This document shows, piece by piece, positions 7,369 to 14,886 of a stretch of 26,624 nucleotides of DNA. The translations under genes and the position numbers were made by a program. This DNA comes from Pseudomonadota bacterium (GTDB lineage: Bacteria; Pseudomonadota; Gammaproteobacteria; Burkholderiales; Gallionellaceae): the NCBI GenBank assembly GCA_021783855.1, contig JAJXTL010000025.1, positions 1 through 26,624 on the forward strand, read 5' to 3'. The first letter of the stretch is position 1; the number at the start of each line of letters is the position of its first letter. The notes below the pieces were generated by a model. It was not told the DNA's origin, did not search any database, and saw only the letters and a program-made list of their open reading frames with translations.

Positions 7369-8559
7369 ATGACACAAGCACTGGAAACCATTAAACGCGG
7401 TTCGGATGAACTGCTGATAGAAGCGGAGTTAAAGCAGAAGCTGGCACTGGGCAGACCTTTGCGCATCAAGGCCGGTTTTGACCCTACCGCGCCGGATTTG
7501 CATCTCGGTCATACCGTTTTGCTCAATAAAATGCGCCAGTTGCAGAATCTTGGTCACCATGCACTGTTTTTGATCGGTGATTTTACCGGCATGATAGGCG
7601 ACCCGACCGGCAAGAATACGACTCGCCCGCCTTTGTCGCGTGAGCAAGTGCTGGACAATGCTCAGTCTTACCGTGAGCAGGTTTTCAAGGTGCTGGACCC
7701 TGAGAAGACCGAGATCGTATTCAATTCCACCTGGATGGATAAATTCAGCGCGGTGGATCTGATACGCCTGGCCGCCACCCATACGGTGGCGCAAATGCTC
7801 GAACGCGACGATTTTTCCAAGCGATACAAGAGCAGTCAGCCGATAGCGATACACGAATTCATCTACCCGCTGGTGCAGGGCTATGATTCTGTCGCGTTAA
7901 AGGCGGATGTCGAATTAGGGGGGACGGATCAGAAGTTTAACCTGTTGATGGGCCGCGAGATGCAAAGGTATTACGGACAGCCTGCGCAATGCATATTGAC
8001 CATGCCGCTTCTGGAAGGTCTGGACGGCGTGAACAAGATGTCCAAGTCGCTCGGCAATTACGTGGGGATTACCGATAAGCCGCAGGATATGTTCGGCAAG
8101 TTGATGTCGATTTCGGATGACCTGATGTGGCGCTATCTGGAGTTGTTGTCTTTCCGGGAGTTGAGCGAAATCTCAATCTGGCGCGATGAGGTGGAAGGCG
8201 GTCGCAATCCGCGCGACATCAAGGTGTTGCTGGCCCAGGAAATTGTTGCGCGTTTTCATACGCAGCGGGATGCAGAAACGGCGCTCGACGAGTTTGAGGC
8301 GCGTTTTCGACGCGGCGTGCTGCCGGACGATATGCCGGAAGTCGATGTTACAGCGATCGATGGCCGCGTCGGCGTGCCGCAGTTGCTGAAATCAGCCTCT
8401 CTGGTGGGCAGTACATCGGAAGCGATACGCATGATTGCCCAGGGTGCCGTCAAGCTCGATGGCGAGCGGGTGAACGATAAGGCCGATATGGTCAGTGCCG
8501 GTCGGGTAGTGGTGGCGCAGGTAGGCAAGCGCAAGTTCGCCAGAATCACCGTGCGGTGA
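7369..8559 (+). CDS. tyrS: Tyrosyl-tRNA synthetase
   Basis: A class I aminoacyl-tRNA synthetase of 396 residues from the ATG at 7369; an in-frame TTG at 7348 would add seven residues and cannot be excluded. The HIGH motif is HLGH at 45-48 and the KMSKS motif is exact at 223-227. The S4-like RNA-binding domain is at the C-terminus (about 330-396, '[21 protein letters not shown]'). Sequence style ([44 protein letters not shown]) fits the TyrZ-type enzyme common in betaproteobacteria. It charges tRNA-Tyr in the cytoplasm. It is divergent from the M23 peptidase across a 200-bp intergenic space. Confidence 0.95.
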   Translation: MTQALETIKRGSDELLIEAELKQKLALGRPLRIKAGFDPTAPDLHLGHTVLLNKMRQLQNLGHHALFLIGDFTGMIGDPTGKNTTRPPLSREQVLDNAQSYREQVFKVLDPEKTEIVFNSTWMDKFSAVDLIRLAATHTVAQMLERDDFSKRYKSSQPIAIHEFIYPLVQGYDSVALKADVELGGTDQKFNLLMGREMQRYYGQPAQCILTMPLLEGLDGVNKMSKSLGNYVGITDKPQDMFGKLMSISDDLMWRYLELLSFRELSEISIWRDEVEGGRNPRDIKVLLAQEIVARFHTQRDAETALDEFEARFRRGVLPDDMPEVDVTAIDGRVGVPQLLKSASLVGSTSEAIRMIAQGAVKLDGERVNDKADMVSAGRVVVAQVGKRKFARITVR

Positions 8560-8598
8560 GTTAAATCGGTTTTATTTGTGCTCAAGTTGAAATATGAG

Positions 8599-8627
8599 TT
8601 GTTATGCGCGGGCGGTTTTGCTAGAAT
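8599..8627 (+). promoter_or_regulatory. Sigma-70 promoter for rpsU
   Basis: TTGTTA at 8599-8604 and TAGAAT at 8622-8627 are separated by 17 bp, and TGC directly before the -10 gives an extended -10. It lies 37 bp before the rpsU start, after the tyrS stop, so it probably drives rpsU and the genes behind it. Confidence 0.6.
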
Positions 8628-8663
8628 CGCGCCCTCAAATTTTTGGTAGAAGGTAGTTCGTAG

Positions 8664-8876
8664 ATGACAACCGTACGTGTTAAAGAAAATGAACCGTTTG
8701 AAGTCGCAATGCGCCGTTTTAAGCGCTCTGTAGAAAAAACCGGCCTGCTCACCGATTTGCGTGCTCGCGAATTTTACGAGAAGCCGACTGCTGAACGTAA
8801 GCGCAAGCTGGCGGCGGCAGTCAAGCGTCACTACAAGCGTCTGCGCAGTCAAACTCTGCCGCCAAAGCTCTACTAG
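8664..8876 (+). CDS. rpsU: 30S ribosomal protein S21
   Basis: A 70-residue, strongly basic small-subunit protein beginning [21 protein letters not shown]. It includes the family pattern [13 protein letters not shown] and the tail [18 protein letters not shown]21 sits near the 3' end of 16S rRNA and supports initiation. AAGG lies upstream of the ATG. It is the first gene of the classical rpsU, dnaG, rpoD macromolecular-synthesis cluster, here with yqeY inserted 34 bp downstream, as is usual in betaproteobacteria. Confidence 0.97.
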   Translation: MTTVRVKENEPFEVAMRRFKRSVEKTGLLTDLRAREFYEKPTAERKRKLAAAVKRHYKRLRSQTLPPKLY

Positions 8877-8910
8877 GTTCTGACTGCCACGCGCAGGCGA
8901 GGCAGACGAT

Positions 8911-9357
8911 ATGAATCTAAGGCAACAGATTACCGAAGACATGAAAGCCGCGATGCGTGCCAAGGATACGGCGCGTCTTTCGGCTATTCGTCTATTGCTC
9001 GCCGCCATCAAGCAGCGTGAGGTAGACGAGCGCATCGAACTGTCGGATGCGGACGTGGTGACTATCATCGAAAAGATGAATAAACAGCGTCGCGATTCCA
9101 TCAGTCAGTACGAAGCGGCCGGCCGTCAGGATCTGGCGGATGTCGAAAAGTTTGAAATGAGCGTGTTGGCGGGATATATGCCGCAACAGATGAGCGAAGC
9201 GGAAGTGCTGGCTGCCGTGATTGAAGCGATTGCGGCTGTTGGTGCGTCAGGCCCTCAGGATATGGGTAAAGTCATGGCTTATCTCAAGCCGCGGCTGGCA
9301 GGTGTTGCCGACATGGGAAAAGTGTCGGCGCTGATAAAAGTGCAATTGTCCAGTTAG
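8911..9357 (+). CDS. GatB/YqeY domain-containing protein
   Basis: A 148-residue stand-alone YqeY protein. Its N-terminal helical half starts MNLRQQITEDMKAAMRAKDTARLSAIRLLLAAIK. The C-terminal half (YMPQQMSEAEVL..V, then GPQDMGKVMAYLKPRLAG.ADMGKVS.LIK) is the tRNA-tail-binding helical domain shared with GatB. Family length is about 147-150. A role in tRNA-dependent amidation or in checking tRNA charging has been suggested, but the function of solitary YqeY is not settled. It lies between rpsU and dnaG, with 82 bp before dnaG. Confidence 0.93.
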   Translation: MNLRQQITEDMKAAMRAKDTARLSAIRLLLAAIKQREVDERIELSDADVVTIIEKMNKQRRDSISQYEAAGRQDLADVEKFEMSVLAGYMPQQMSEAEVLAAVIEAIAAVGASGPQDMGKVMAYLKPRLAGVADMGKVSALIKVQLSS

Positions 9358-9439
9358 TTTCCGGGCTTGCCCGCGTTGCCATTCCTCGCCGGGCAGTGCT
9401 CGGGTTGTCAACAAGTTTGGATGAAGAGGCTACACGAGC

Positions 9440-11164
9440 ATGATTCCACATAGTTTCATACAGGATCTGCTCAATCGCCTTGACATCGTTGACGTGATAG
9501 AGCGTTACGTTCCTCTTAAAAAAGCAGGCGGTAATTACGTTGCCTGCTGCCCGTTTCATAACGAAAAGTCCCCTTCATTTACCGTCAGTCAGGCCAAGCA
9601 GTTTTATCATTGCTTCGGCTGCGGGGTGCATGGAACGGCGATCAGTTTCGTCATGGAGCATATGGGGTTGGGTTTTGTCGAGGCCGTCGAAGAGCTGGCG
9701 CAAAGTGTGGGTATGGATGTCCCGCAGGAACGCTCGACGGGCGCTGCGGATTATCGGAAAGTGGCGCCCGATCTGTATGAGGTGATGCAGGTTGCCACGC
9801 GCTATTACCGGGATCAGTTGAAAATATCCGTTCGGGCTATTGATTATCTGAAAGGGCGGGGCTTAAGCGGCGAGATTGCACTGAAATTTGCCATAGGGTA
9901 TGCGCCGGATGGCTGGCAGAATCTGTCTGCCGCTTTTCCTGATTATCATAGCGCTACGCTGATTGAAACCGGTCTGGTCATCGCGGGTGAAGAGGGTAAG
10001 CGTTACGACAGGTTTCGTGACCGCGTTATGTTTCCCATCATCAATGTGCGCGGCCAGGTTATCGGATTTGGCGGGCGGGTACTGGATAAAGGTGAGCCTA
10101 AATATCTCAATTCACCCGAAACGCCGCTGTTTGAAAAAGGCCGCGAGTTGTATGGCCTGTTCCAGGCGCAAAAAGCGATACGCGCAGGGCAAAGAGTGCT
10201 GGTCGTGGAAGGTTACATGGATGTGGTGGCGCTGGCGCAACACGGCGTCGAGTATGCTGTCGCGACGCTGGGCACGGCTACCACCCCGTATCACATCCAG
10301 AAGTTATTGCGTCTGAGCGAGCAGATCGTATTCTGTTTTGACGGGGATAAGGCGGGTCAGAAAGCGGCATGGCGCGCGCTGGAAAATGCGCTGCCGCATC
10401 TGCAGGACGGTAAGCTGGTCAGTTTCCTGTTTCTGCCGGTCGAGCACGACCCGGACAGCTTTATCCGGGAATTCGGCAAGGAGGTTTTTGAGCGGCAGGT
10501 GGCGGATGCGATGCCCCTGTCGGGATATTTGTTGCGTGAAATCAGCAGCGATCTGGATTTGAAGAGTCAGGAGGGGCGCAATCAGTTGCTGCACCGTGCG
10601 CGCCCCCTGTTGTCCGCGATTGCCTCTCCGGTTACCTCATTGCTGTTGCGCAAGGAAGTGGCGGCACTCTCCGGTATCAGTCAGGCGGAACTGGAGGCGC
10701 TGTTCGAGATCAAACCGATCGCTAATGCGCCGCGACCGGCCTTGAAAAAGGCCATACGCACCCCATTTCCGGTGCAGCGTTTGTTGTTGCAATGCCTGAT
10801 TGCACAGCCTGAACTGGCGGCGAAGGTGCCGTCAGACTGGCATGGCGAGGGCGCGGATGCCGAGGCGATTGCGGCTGTGTTGGCCGCGTTGCGTGAAGCG
10901 GAGTTCGCGATGAGCAGCCCGGCGCTGATGCAGATGTTCGAAGGGACAAGTTACGCGCAGGCGCTTGCCCGGGCCGAGGCCGATATGCTGGCGTGGGGAG
11001 AGTCCTTCGACGTGGCTGCGGAATTCGCGGGACTCGTCAGTCGGCTTGATGAAGGGCAGCGTCGCGAACAGTTCCAGACTTTGCAGGGAAAATCGGCGCA
11101 AGGCGGTTTGTCCGGTCTGAGTCTCGATGAGCGTGAACAGTATTTACGCTTGCTGCAACGCTAA
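9440..11164 (+). CDS. dnaG: DNA primase
   Basis: A 574-residue replication primase that lays RNA primers for DNA polymerase III (E. coli DnaG 581). The N-terminal CHC2 zinc ribbon has C37, H40, C58 and C61 (CCPFHNEKSPSF and FYHCFGCGVHG). The catalytic core follows, with RFRDRVMFPI, then the Toprim acidic motifs VLVVEGYMDVVAL and FCFDGDKAGQKAAWRA. The C-terminal region (about 430-574) is the helical DnaB-binding domain and diverges as expected. The start ATG at 9440 gives the standard N-terminus MIPHSFIQDLLNRLDIVDVIERYVPLKKAGGNY-like. It is in the rpsU-yqeY-dnaG-rpoD cluster. The TAA stop lies inside an inverted repeat (11163-11207). Confidence 0.96.
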   Translation: MIPHSFIQDLLNRLDIVDVIERYVPLKKAGGNYVACCPFHNEKSPSFTVSQAKQFYHCFGCGVHGTAISFVMEHMGLGFVEAVEELAQSVGMDVPQERSTGAADYRKVAPDLYEVMQVATRYYRDQLKISVRAIDYLKGRGLSGEIALKFAIGYAPDGWQNLSAAFPDYHSATLIETGLVIAGEEGKRYDRFRDRVMFPIINVRGQVIGFGGRVLDKGEPKYLNSPETPLFEKGRELYGLFQAQKAIRAGQRVLVVEGYMDVVALAQHGVEYAVATLGTATTPYHIQKLLRLSEQIVFCFDGDKAGQKAAWRALENALPHLQDGKLVSFLFLPVEHDPDSFIREFGKEVFERQVADAMPLSGYLLREISSDLDLKSQEGRNQLLHRARPLLSAIASPVTSLLLRKEVAALSGISQAELEALFEIKPIANAPRPALKKAIRTPFPVQRLLLQCLIAQPELAAKVPSDWHGEGADAEAIAAVLAALREAEFAMSSPALMQMFEGTSYAQALARAEADMLAWGESFDVAAEFAGLVSRLDEGQRREQFQTLQGKSAQGGLSGLSLDEREQYLRLLQR

Positions 11165-11207
11165 CGGACGAAATGGTCAGTTAACCAGTGTATTGGTGTC
11201 GTCCGTT
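11163..11207 (+). promoter_or_regulatory. Inverted repeat spanning the dnaG stop codon
   Basis: AACGGACG at 11163-11170 is perfectly inverted as CGTCCGTT at 11200-11207, extended by one A-T pair. The left arm uses the last two bases of the dnaG TAA. The loop is 29 nt and no T-run follows. It may be an RNA processing or partial-termination site separating dnaG from rpoD, by analogy with the processing known in the E. coli rpsU-dnaG-rpoD message. Confidence 0.4.
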
Positions 11208-11250
11208 CCCTTTCTCCTGCTCTCCCTCTCGGGGGAGGGTGGTAAGGAAT
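11208..11250. repeat. C/G-skewed palindromic repeat in the dnaG-rpoD gap
   Basis: CCCTTTCTCCTGCTCTCCCTC is followed by GGGGGAGGGTGG, forming a CTCCC/GGGAG-type hairpin. It resembles widespread intergenic repeats with CCCTCTCC/GGAGAGGG arms and the CCCTC/GAGGG flanks of the inserts in aroA and the RND gene. It does not contain their 57-nt core. Confidence 0.35.
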
Positions 11251-11311
11251 CGACAAGCGATGTTTGTCACTAAGCGTCCACAAAGGTTAATAAAAATTTA
11301 GGTTTTTCGGG

Positions 11312-11317
11312 TATAAT
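11312..11317 (+). promoter_or_regulatory. -10 element of an rpoD-proximal promoter
   Basis: A perfect TATAAT at 11312-11317 sits 52 bp upstream of the rpoD ATG in AT-rich sequence. No good -35 is at 16-18 bp (nearest TTAATA at 11287-11292, spacing 19), so this is a likely but not certain internal promoter giving rpoD transcription independent of rpsU and dnaG. Confidence 0.5.
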
Positions 11318-11369
11318 GGTGCGCTTTTCTGCGACGCTAATGTAGGTCTTACGCAATTGGAAACAGAAT

Positions 11370-13349
11370 ATGGTAACGATTAAAAAAAGCAAGAAGAAAC
11401 AGGATAAAAAAGCGGAAGACATTATTGCGCTGCCCTTGGCCGAGTTGCAGCAGGATATTGACGCGCGTCGTACCAGCCTGAAGGCGTTGATCGTATTGGG
11501 TAAGGAGCGCGGCTACCTGACCTACGCCGAGATCAACGACCATTTGCCGGATATGCTCGAAGTCGAGCAGATTGAAAGCGTTGCGAGCATGATCAACGAT
11601 ATGGGTATCCGGGTATGCGATGTCGCGCCCGATGCCGAAGCGCTGATCATGACCGATGCGGCACCCACAGCGGCGGATGACGATGCGGCCGAAGAGGCGG
11701 AGGCGGCGCTGTCGACAGTGGACTCCGAGTTTGGACGTACCACGGATCCTGTGCGCATGTATATGCGCGAAATGGGCACGGTCGATTTGCTGACCCGCGA
11801 AAAAGAAATCGAAATTGCCAAGCGCATCGAAGAAGGTCAGCGCAACATGATACAGGCGATTTCCGCCTGTCCCGTGACTATTGCGGAAATTCTCTCGCTG
11901 GCGGCAAAGATCGAAACCGATGAGATTCGAGTCAATGAACTGATTGACGGCTTTGTCGAGGTTGAACTTGAGGGTGAGTCTGAACTGGGCGATGGCGAGG
12001 ATCAGGATCAGGACGGAGAAGATGAAGGCGACGAAGCCGCAGATGACGATGCGGGTGCGGATGACGAAGAAGATGACGAGGATGAAGAGGCCGCTGCCGC
12101 AGCGACAGCCGCCGCCGCCGCCGCAGATTTGGCACAGTTAAAGGCCGATGCGCTGGCTCGCTTTGCCGTGATTGCCGACCTGTTCAACAAGATGGGCCGT
12201 GCCTTTGAAAAATACGGCTATCTCAGTACGCAATACAATACCCATCAGGCCGGCATCACTGAAGAACTGATGGCTTTTCGCTTTACCGCCAAACAGGTGG
12301 ACGCCTTGTGCAACACCATGCGCGGGCTGGTTGAGGAAATCCGCAACAACGAGCGCGGCATCCAGGAAATCTGCGTGACCAAGAGCAAAATGCCGCGCCC
12401 GCATTTTATCAAGAGTTTTATCGGTCATGAAGTCGATATGGACTGGCTGGCACAGGAAATCAAGACCGCCAAGCCTTACAGCGAATTGTTGCAGCGTTAC
12501 CAGCACGCGATCATCGAAAAGCAGCAGAACCTGGTCAACATGCAGAAACGCGTGGGGCTGCCGATCACCGATCTTAAGGAAATCAACCGCCGCATGACCA
12601 ACGGCGAAGCCCGTTCACACCGCGCCAAGCGCGACATGATCGAGGCCAACCTGCGCCTGGTGATTTCCATCGCCAAGAAATATACCAATCGCGGTTTACA
12701 GTTCCTTGATTTGATTCAGGAAGGTAATATCGGTCTGATGAAGGCGGTCGATAAATTCGAATACCGTCGCGGTTACAAGTTTTCGACTTATGCGACCTGG
12801 TGGATACGTCAGGCGATCACGCGTTCCATCGCCGATCAGGCGCGCACCATCCGCATTCCGGTGCATATGATCGAGACCATCAACAAGATGAACCGCATCT
12901 CGCGCCAGATTTTGCAGGAAACAGGGCAGGAGGCGGACGCGGCGACGCTGGCCGCCAAGATGGAAATGTCGGAAGACAAGATCCATAAAATCCTGAAGAT
13001 TGCCAAGGAGCCGATCTCCATGGAAACGCCGGTCGGCGATGATGACGATTCGCATCTGGGCGACTTTATCGAGGACTCGAACACCACCGTGCCTATCGAT
13101 GCGGCGGTTTACGAGAGTCTGCGCAGTGCGACGTCGGATATACTGGACAGTCTGACGCAGCGCGAAGCGAAAGTGTTGCGCATGCGTTTCGGCATCGAAA
13201 TGAACACCGACCACACGCTTGAAGAAGTGGGCAAACAGTTCGATGTAACGCGTGAGCGTATCCGTCAGATCGAAGCCAAGGCGTTGCGCAAGTTGCGTCA
13301 TCCCTCGCGTTCCGAGAAGCTGAAAAGCTTCCTCGACAGCGAAAGTTAA
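11370..13349 (+). CDS. rpoD: RNA polymerase primary sigma factor (sigma-70)
   Basis: A 659-residue housekeeping sigma factor (E. coli 613). Region 1.1 spans the basic N-terminus to about residue 80. Region 1.2 starts near [31 protein letters not shown]. The non-conserved insert includes a very acidic tract with an alanine run (about 200-256). Regions 2.1-2.4 include [39 protein letters not shown] sequence at about 445-480, which melts and reads the -10. Region 3 follows with [14 protein letters not shown]. Region 4 (about 595-650) has the [33 protein letters not shown] that reads the -35. The ATG at 11370 follows GGAAAC. It is the last protein gene of the macromolecular-synthesis cluster; a tRNA gene begins 9 bp after its stop. 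Confidence 0.97.
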   Translation: MVTIKKSKKKQDKKAEDIIALPLAELQQDIDARRTSLKALIVLGKERGYLTYAEINDHLPDMLEVEQIESVASMINDMGIRVCDVAPDAEALIMTDAAPTAADDDAAEEAEAALSTVDSEFGRTTDPVRMYMREMGTVDLLTREKEIEIAKRIEEGQRNMIQAISACPVTIAEILSLAAKIETDEIRVNELIDGFVEVELEGESELGDGEDQDQDGEDEGDEAADDDAGADDEEDDEDEEAAAAATAAAAAADLAQLKADALARFAVIADLFNKMGRAFEKYGYLSTQYNTHQAGITEELMAFRFTAKQVDALCNTMRGLVEEIRNNERGIQEICVTKSKMPRPHFIKSFIGHEVDMDWLAQEIKTAKPYSELLQRYQHAIIEKQQNLVNMQKRVGLPITDLKEINRRMTNGEARSHRAKRDMIEANLRLVISIAKKYTNRGLQFLDLIQEGNIGLMKAVDKFEYRRGYKFSTYATWWIRQAITRSIADQARTIRIPVHMIETINKMNRISRQILQETGQEADAATLAAKMEMSEDKIHKILKIAKEPISMETPVGDDDDSHLGDFIEDSNTTVPIDAAVYESLRSATSDILDSLTQREAKVLRMRFGIEMNTDHTLEEVGKQFDVTRERIRQIEAKALRKLRHPSRSEKLKSFLDSES

Positions 13350-13357
13350 CAGTTTAC

Positions 13358-13434
13358 GGGTCGTTAGCTCAGTTGGTTAGAGCAGAGGACTCATAATCCT
13401 TTGGTCCACGGTTCAAGTCCGTGACGACCCACCA
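13358..13434 (+). tRNA. tRNA with anticodon CAU, probably tRNA-Ile2
   Basis: A complete 77-nt cloverleaf: acceptor GGGTCGT pairing with ACGACCC, D arm GCTC/GAGC, anticodon stem GAGGA/TCCTT (last pair G-T), loop CTCATAA, TPsiC arm CACGG-TTCAAGT-CCGTG, discriminator A and encoded CCA. The anticodon is CAU. The variable loop TTGGTC and TPsiC GGTTCAAGTCC resemble E. coli ileX rather than elongator tRNA-Met, so C34 would be modified to lysidine by TilS and the tRNA would read AUA. Elongator Met is the alternative. It probably shares a transcript with rpoD; a terminator follows. Confidence 0.9.
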
Positions 13435-13442
13435 TATAGAAT

Positions 13443-13471
13443 AAGGCTTGCAGCGATGCAGGCCTTTTTTT
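13443..13471 (+). terminator. Rho-independent terminator after the tRNA
   Basis: AAGGCTTGCA (13443-13452) pairs with TGCAGGCCTT (13457-13466) around the loop GCGA with one G-T pair. T residues run from 13465 to 13471. It closes the rpsU-to-tRNA unit. Confidence 0.85.
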
Positions 13472-13703
13472 CAGGCAGATTTGGCCAAGTCGTAACCGGC
13501 AAATAGCAAACTCAGTCGAGCCGTTGCATTTATAGCTTTTCAGGTACACCGAGATTTTTTATCGGCGGCAGCGCGCTTTAGCGCAGTCCCGCTTGGTTCA
13601 GCTTATACAATTTCCGGATTTCATACGATCTCCCGGCGGTGTTGGTCGGGGTTTTGAAAACCTGCGTAATGTACGAGTCTTGCAAGAGGAAAATCGATTA
13701 AGC
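13472..13703. other. Non-coding gap between the tRNA terminator and the EamA permease gene
   Basis: There are 232 bp with no supported gene. The only extra features are small palindromes (GCGC..GCGC near 13570) and an ATTTTTTATCGG stretch near 13554. No convincing terminator for the minus-strand permease gene is visible. Confidence 0.5.
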
Positions 13704-14594
13704 TCACCCGTGTCTTGAAGGGGCGTCGGCTGGCGCGACTGGTTGTACGTCATTCGCATCTTGTTTATCGAGAATGACCAGCGCAATTCCACCGAGAATA
13801 GCTATGGACGCCAATACTAAACGCAGGGTTATGGCCTCTCCCAGAAAAACGATGCCACCCAGGGCTGCAATGACCGGTACACTGAGTTGGATTGTTGCGG
13901 CATGGGTGGCTTTCAATGCAGGTAATGCCGTGTACCAAATGGCATAACCTACTCCGGAAGTCAGTGCGCCCGACGAAACAGCGTAGCAGATTCCGGCAGT
14001 ATTCAGAGAAGAACCGTTCAACATTAATACGCTCAGAGCTACTGAGAAAGGAACCGCGCGCAGGAAGTTCCCGGCAGTGACCACGGTGGGGTCACCCGCA
14101 CTATTCCCGCGCAAGGAATAGATGCCCCATGCCACTCCGGCGCCCAACATCAATACGGAACCATACAGTGGTGGTGCCGAGAGTCCCGGCAGCAGTAGAC
14201 CGGTCAATCCTCCGAGTGCGAGTATGAGACCGGCGAGTTGGAGTTTTTGCAGTCGTTCTCCCGCATAAATAGCATAGCCGATCATTGTTGCCTGGACGGC
14301 ACCAAACAGCAGCAGTGCACCGGTTGCTGCCGATAAGCTCACATAGGCCAAGGAAAAGCCGGCGGCATAAAGAAACAACGCGAAAGCCGACGGCCAGTTG
14401 CCCTTGCTGCGATGTGTGCCGCGCCTCATTCGTACGACCAGCCCAAGCATCACTGCACCGGAGATCAATCGAATCGTCGTGAAGCTGGCTGCATCAATGC
14501 TGGTATGTTTGAGGGCGATCCGGCAGAGCAGTGAATTACCGGCAAAAGCAATCATGGACAGCGACGTCAGCGCGATTATGCGAGTATATGACAT
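13704..14594 (-). CDS. EamA/DMT-family membrane permease
   Basis: A 296-residue integral membrane protein with about ten hydrophobic segments in two five-helix halves, the EamA (drug/metabolite transporter) plan. The first half starts RIIALTSLSMIAFAGNSLLCRIAL and has the family-style ATRLISG-like FTTIRLISGAVML. The second half includes SGALTSGVGYAIWYTALPALKATHAATIQLSVPVIAALGG and IFLGEAIT, a typical EamA end motif. Such proteins move metabolites or amino acids across the inner membrane; the substrate cannot be told. AGGA lies about 9 nt before the ATG at 14594. It stands alone, convergent with rpoD-tRNA and separated from the RND gene by about 290 bp. Confidence 0.88.
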   Translation of the reverse strand: MSYTRIIALTSLSMIAFAGNSLLCRIALKHTSIDAASFTTIRLISGAVMLGLVVRMRRGTHRSKGNWPSAFALFLYAAGFSLAYVSLSAATGALLLFGAVQATMIGYAIYAGERLQKLQLAGLILALGGLTGLLLPGLSAPPLYGSVLMLGAGVAWGIYSLRGNSAGDPTVVTAGNFLRAVPFSVALSVLMLNGSSLNTAGICYAVSSGALTSGVGYAIWYTALPALKATHAATIQLSVPVIAALGGIVFLGEAITLRLVLASIAILGGIALVILDKQDANDVQPVAPADAPSRHG

Positions 14595-14886
14595 TGCATG
14601 TTTTCCTAAGGCCGCCAGCCAGGGTGCTCAACGACGCTGTGGAAAAACCCGATTTTCACACAAAATATCGTTGTAACCTGTTGATCTGTATATATTTTAA
14701 TTTTGTGTTTCGAAAATAACAATCCTGTGCAGGCTGAATTAAACGCTTTATTTTGTTTCATGGCAAGCGTCATCCTAAGGATTCTGGTGCGGTTGAGGTG
14801 GAGGGTTTTTAAAGGGTGTGTTGCTGTGCGACAAGCGTGGTATTCGCTATTCAGCCAGCGCGATCAGAGTGGTCAGGGTTGAATGG
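14595..14886. other. Intergenic region between the EamA permease and RND permease genes
   Basis: There are 292 bp with no supported gene. The half next to the EamA gene is AT-rich (14650-14760) and must hold its promoter on the minus strand, but I see no clear -35/-10 pair. No hairpin with a T-run marks the end of the RND gene. Confidence 0.5.

Noticed and set aside
12008..12190. Serine-rich 60-residue minus-strand frame opposite rpoD
   Set aside because: It is the reverse reading of the acidic/alanine tract of RpoD, a low-complexity artefact.
13598..13792. 64-residue minus-strand frame after the EamA permease gene
   Set aside because: It overlaps the 3' end of the permease gene in another frame, with no ribosome site or recognisable features.
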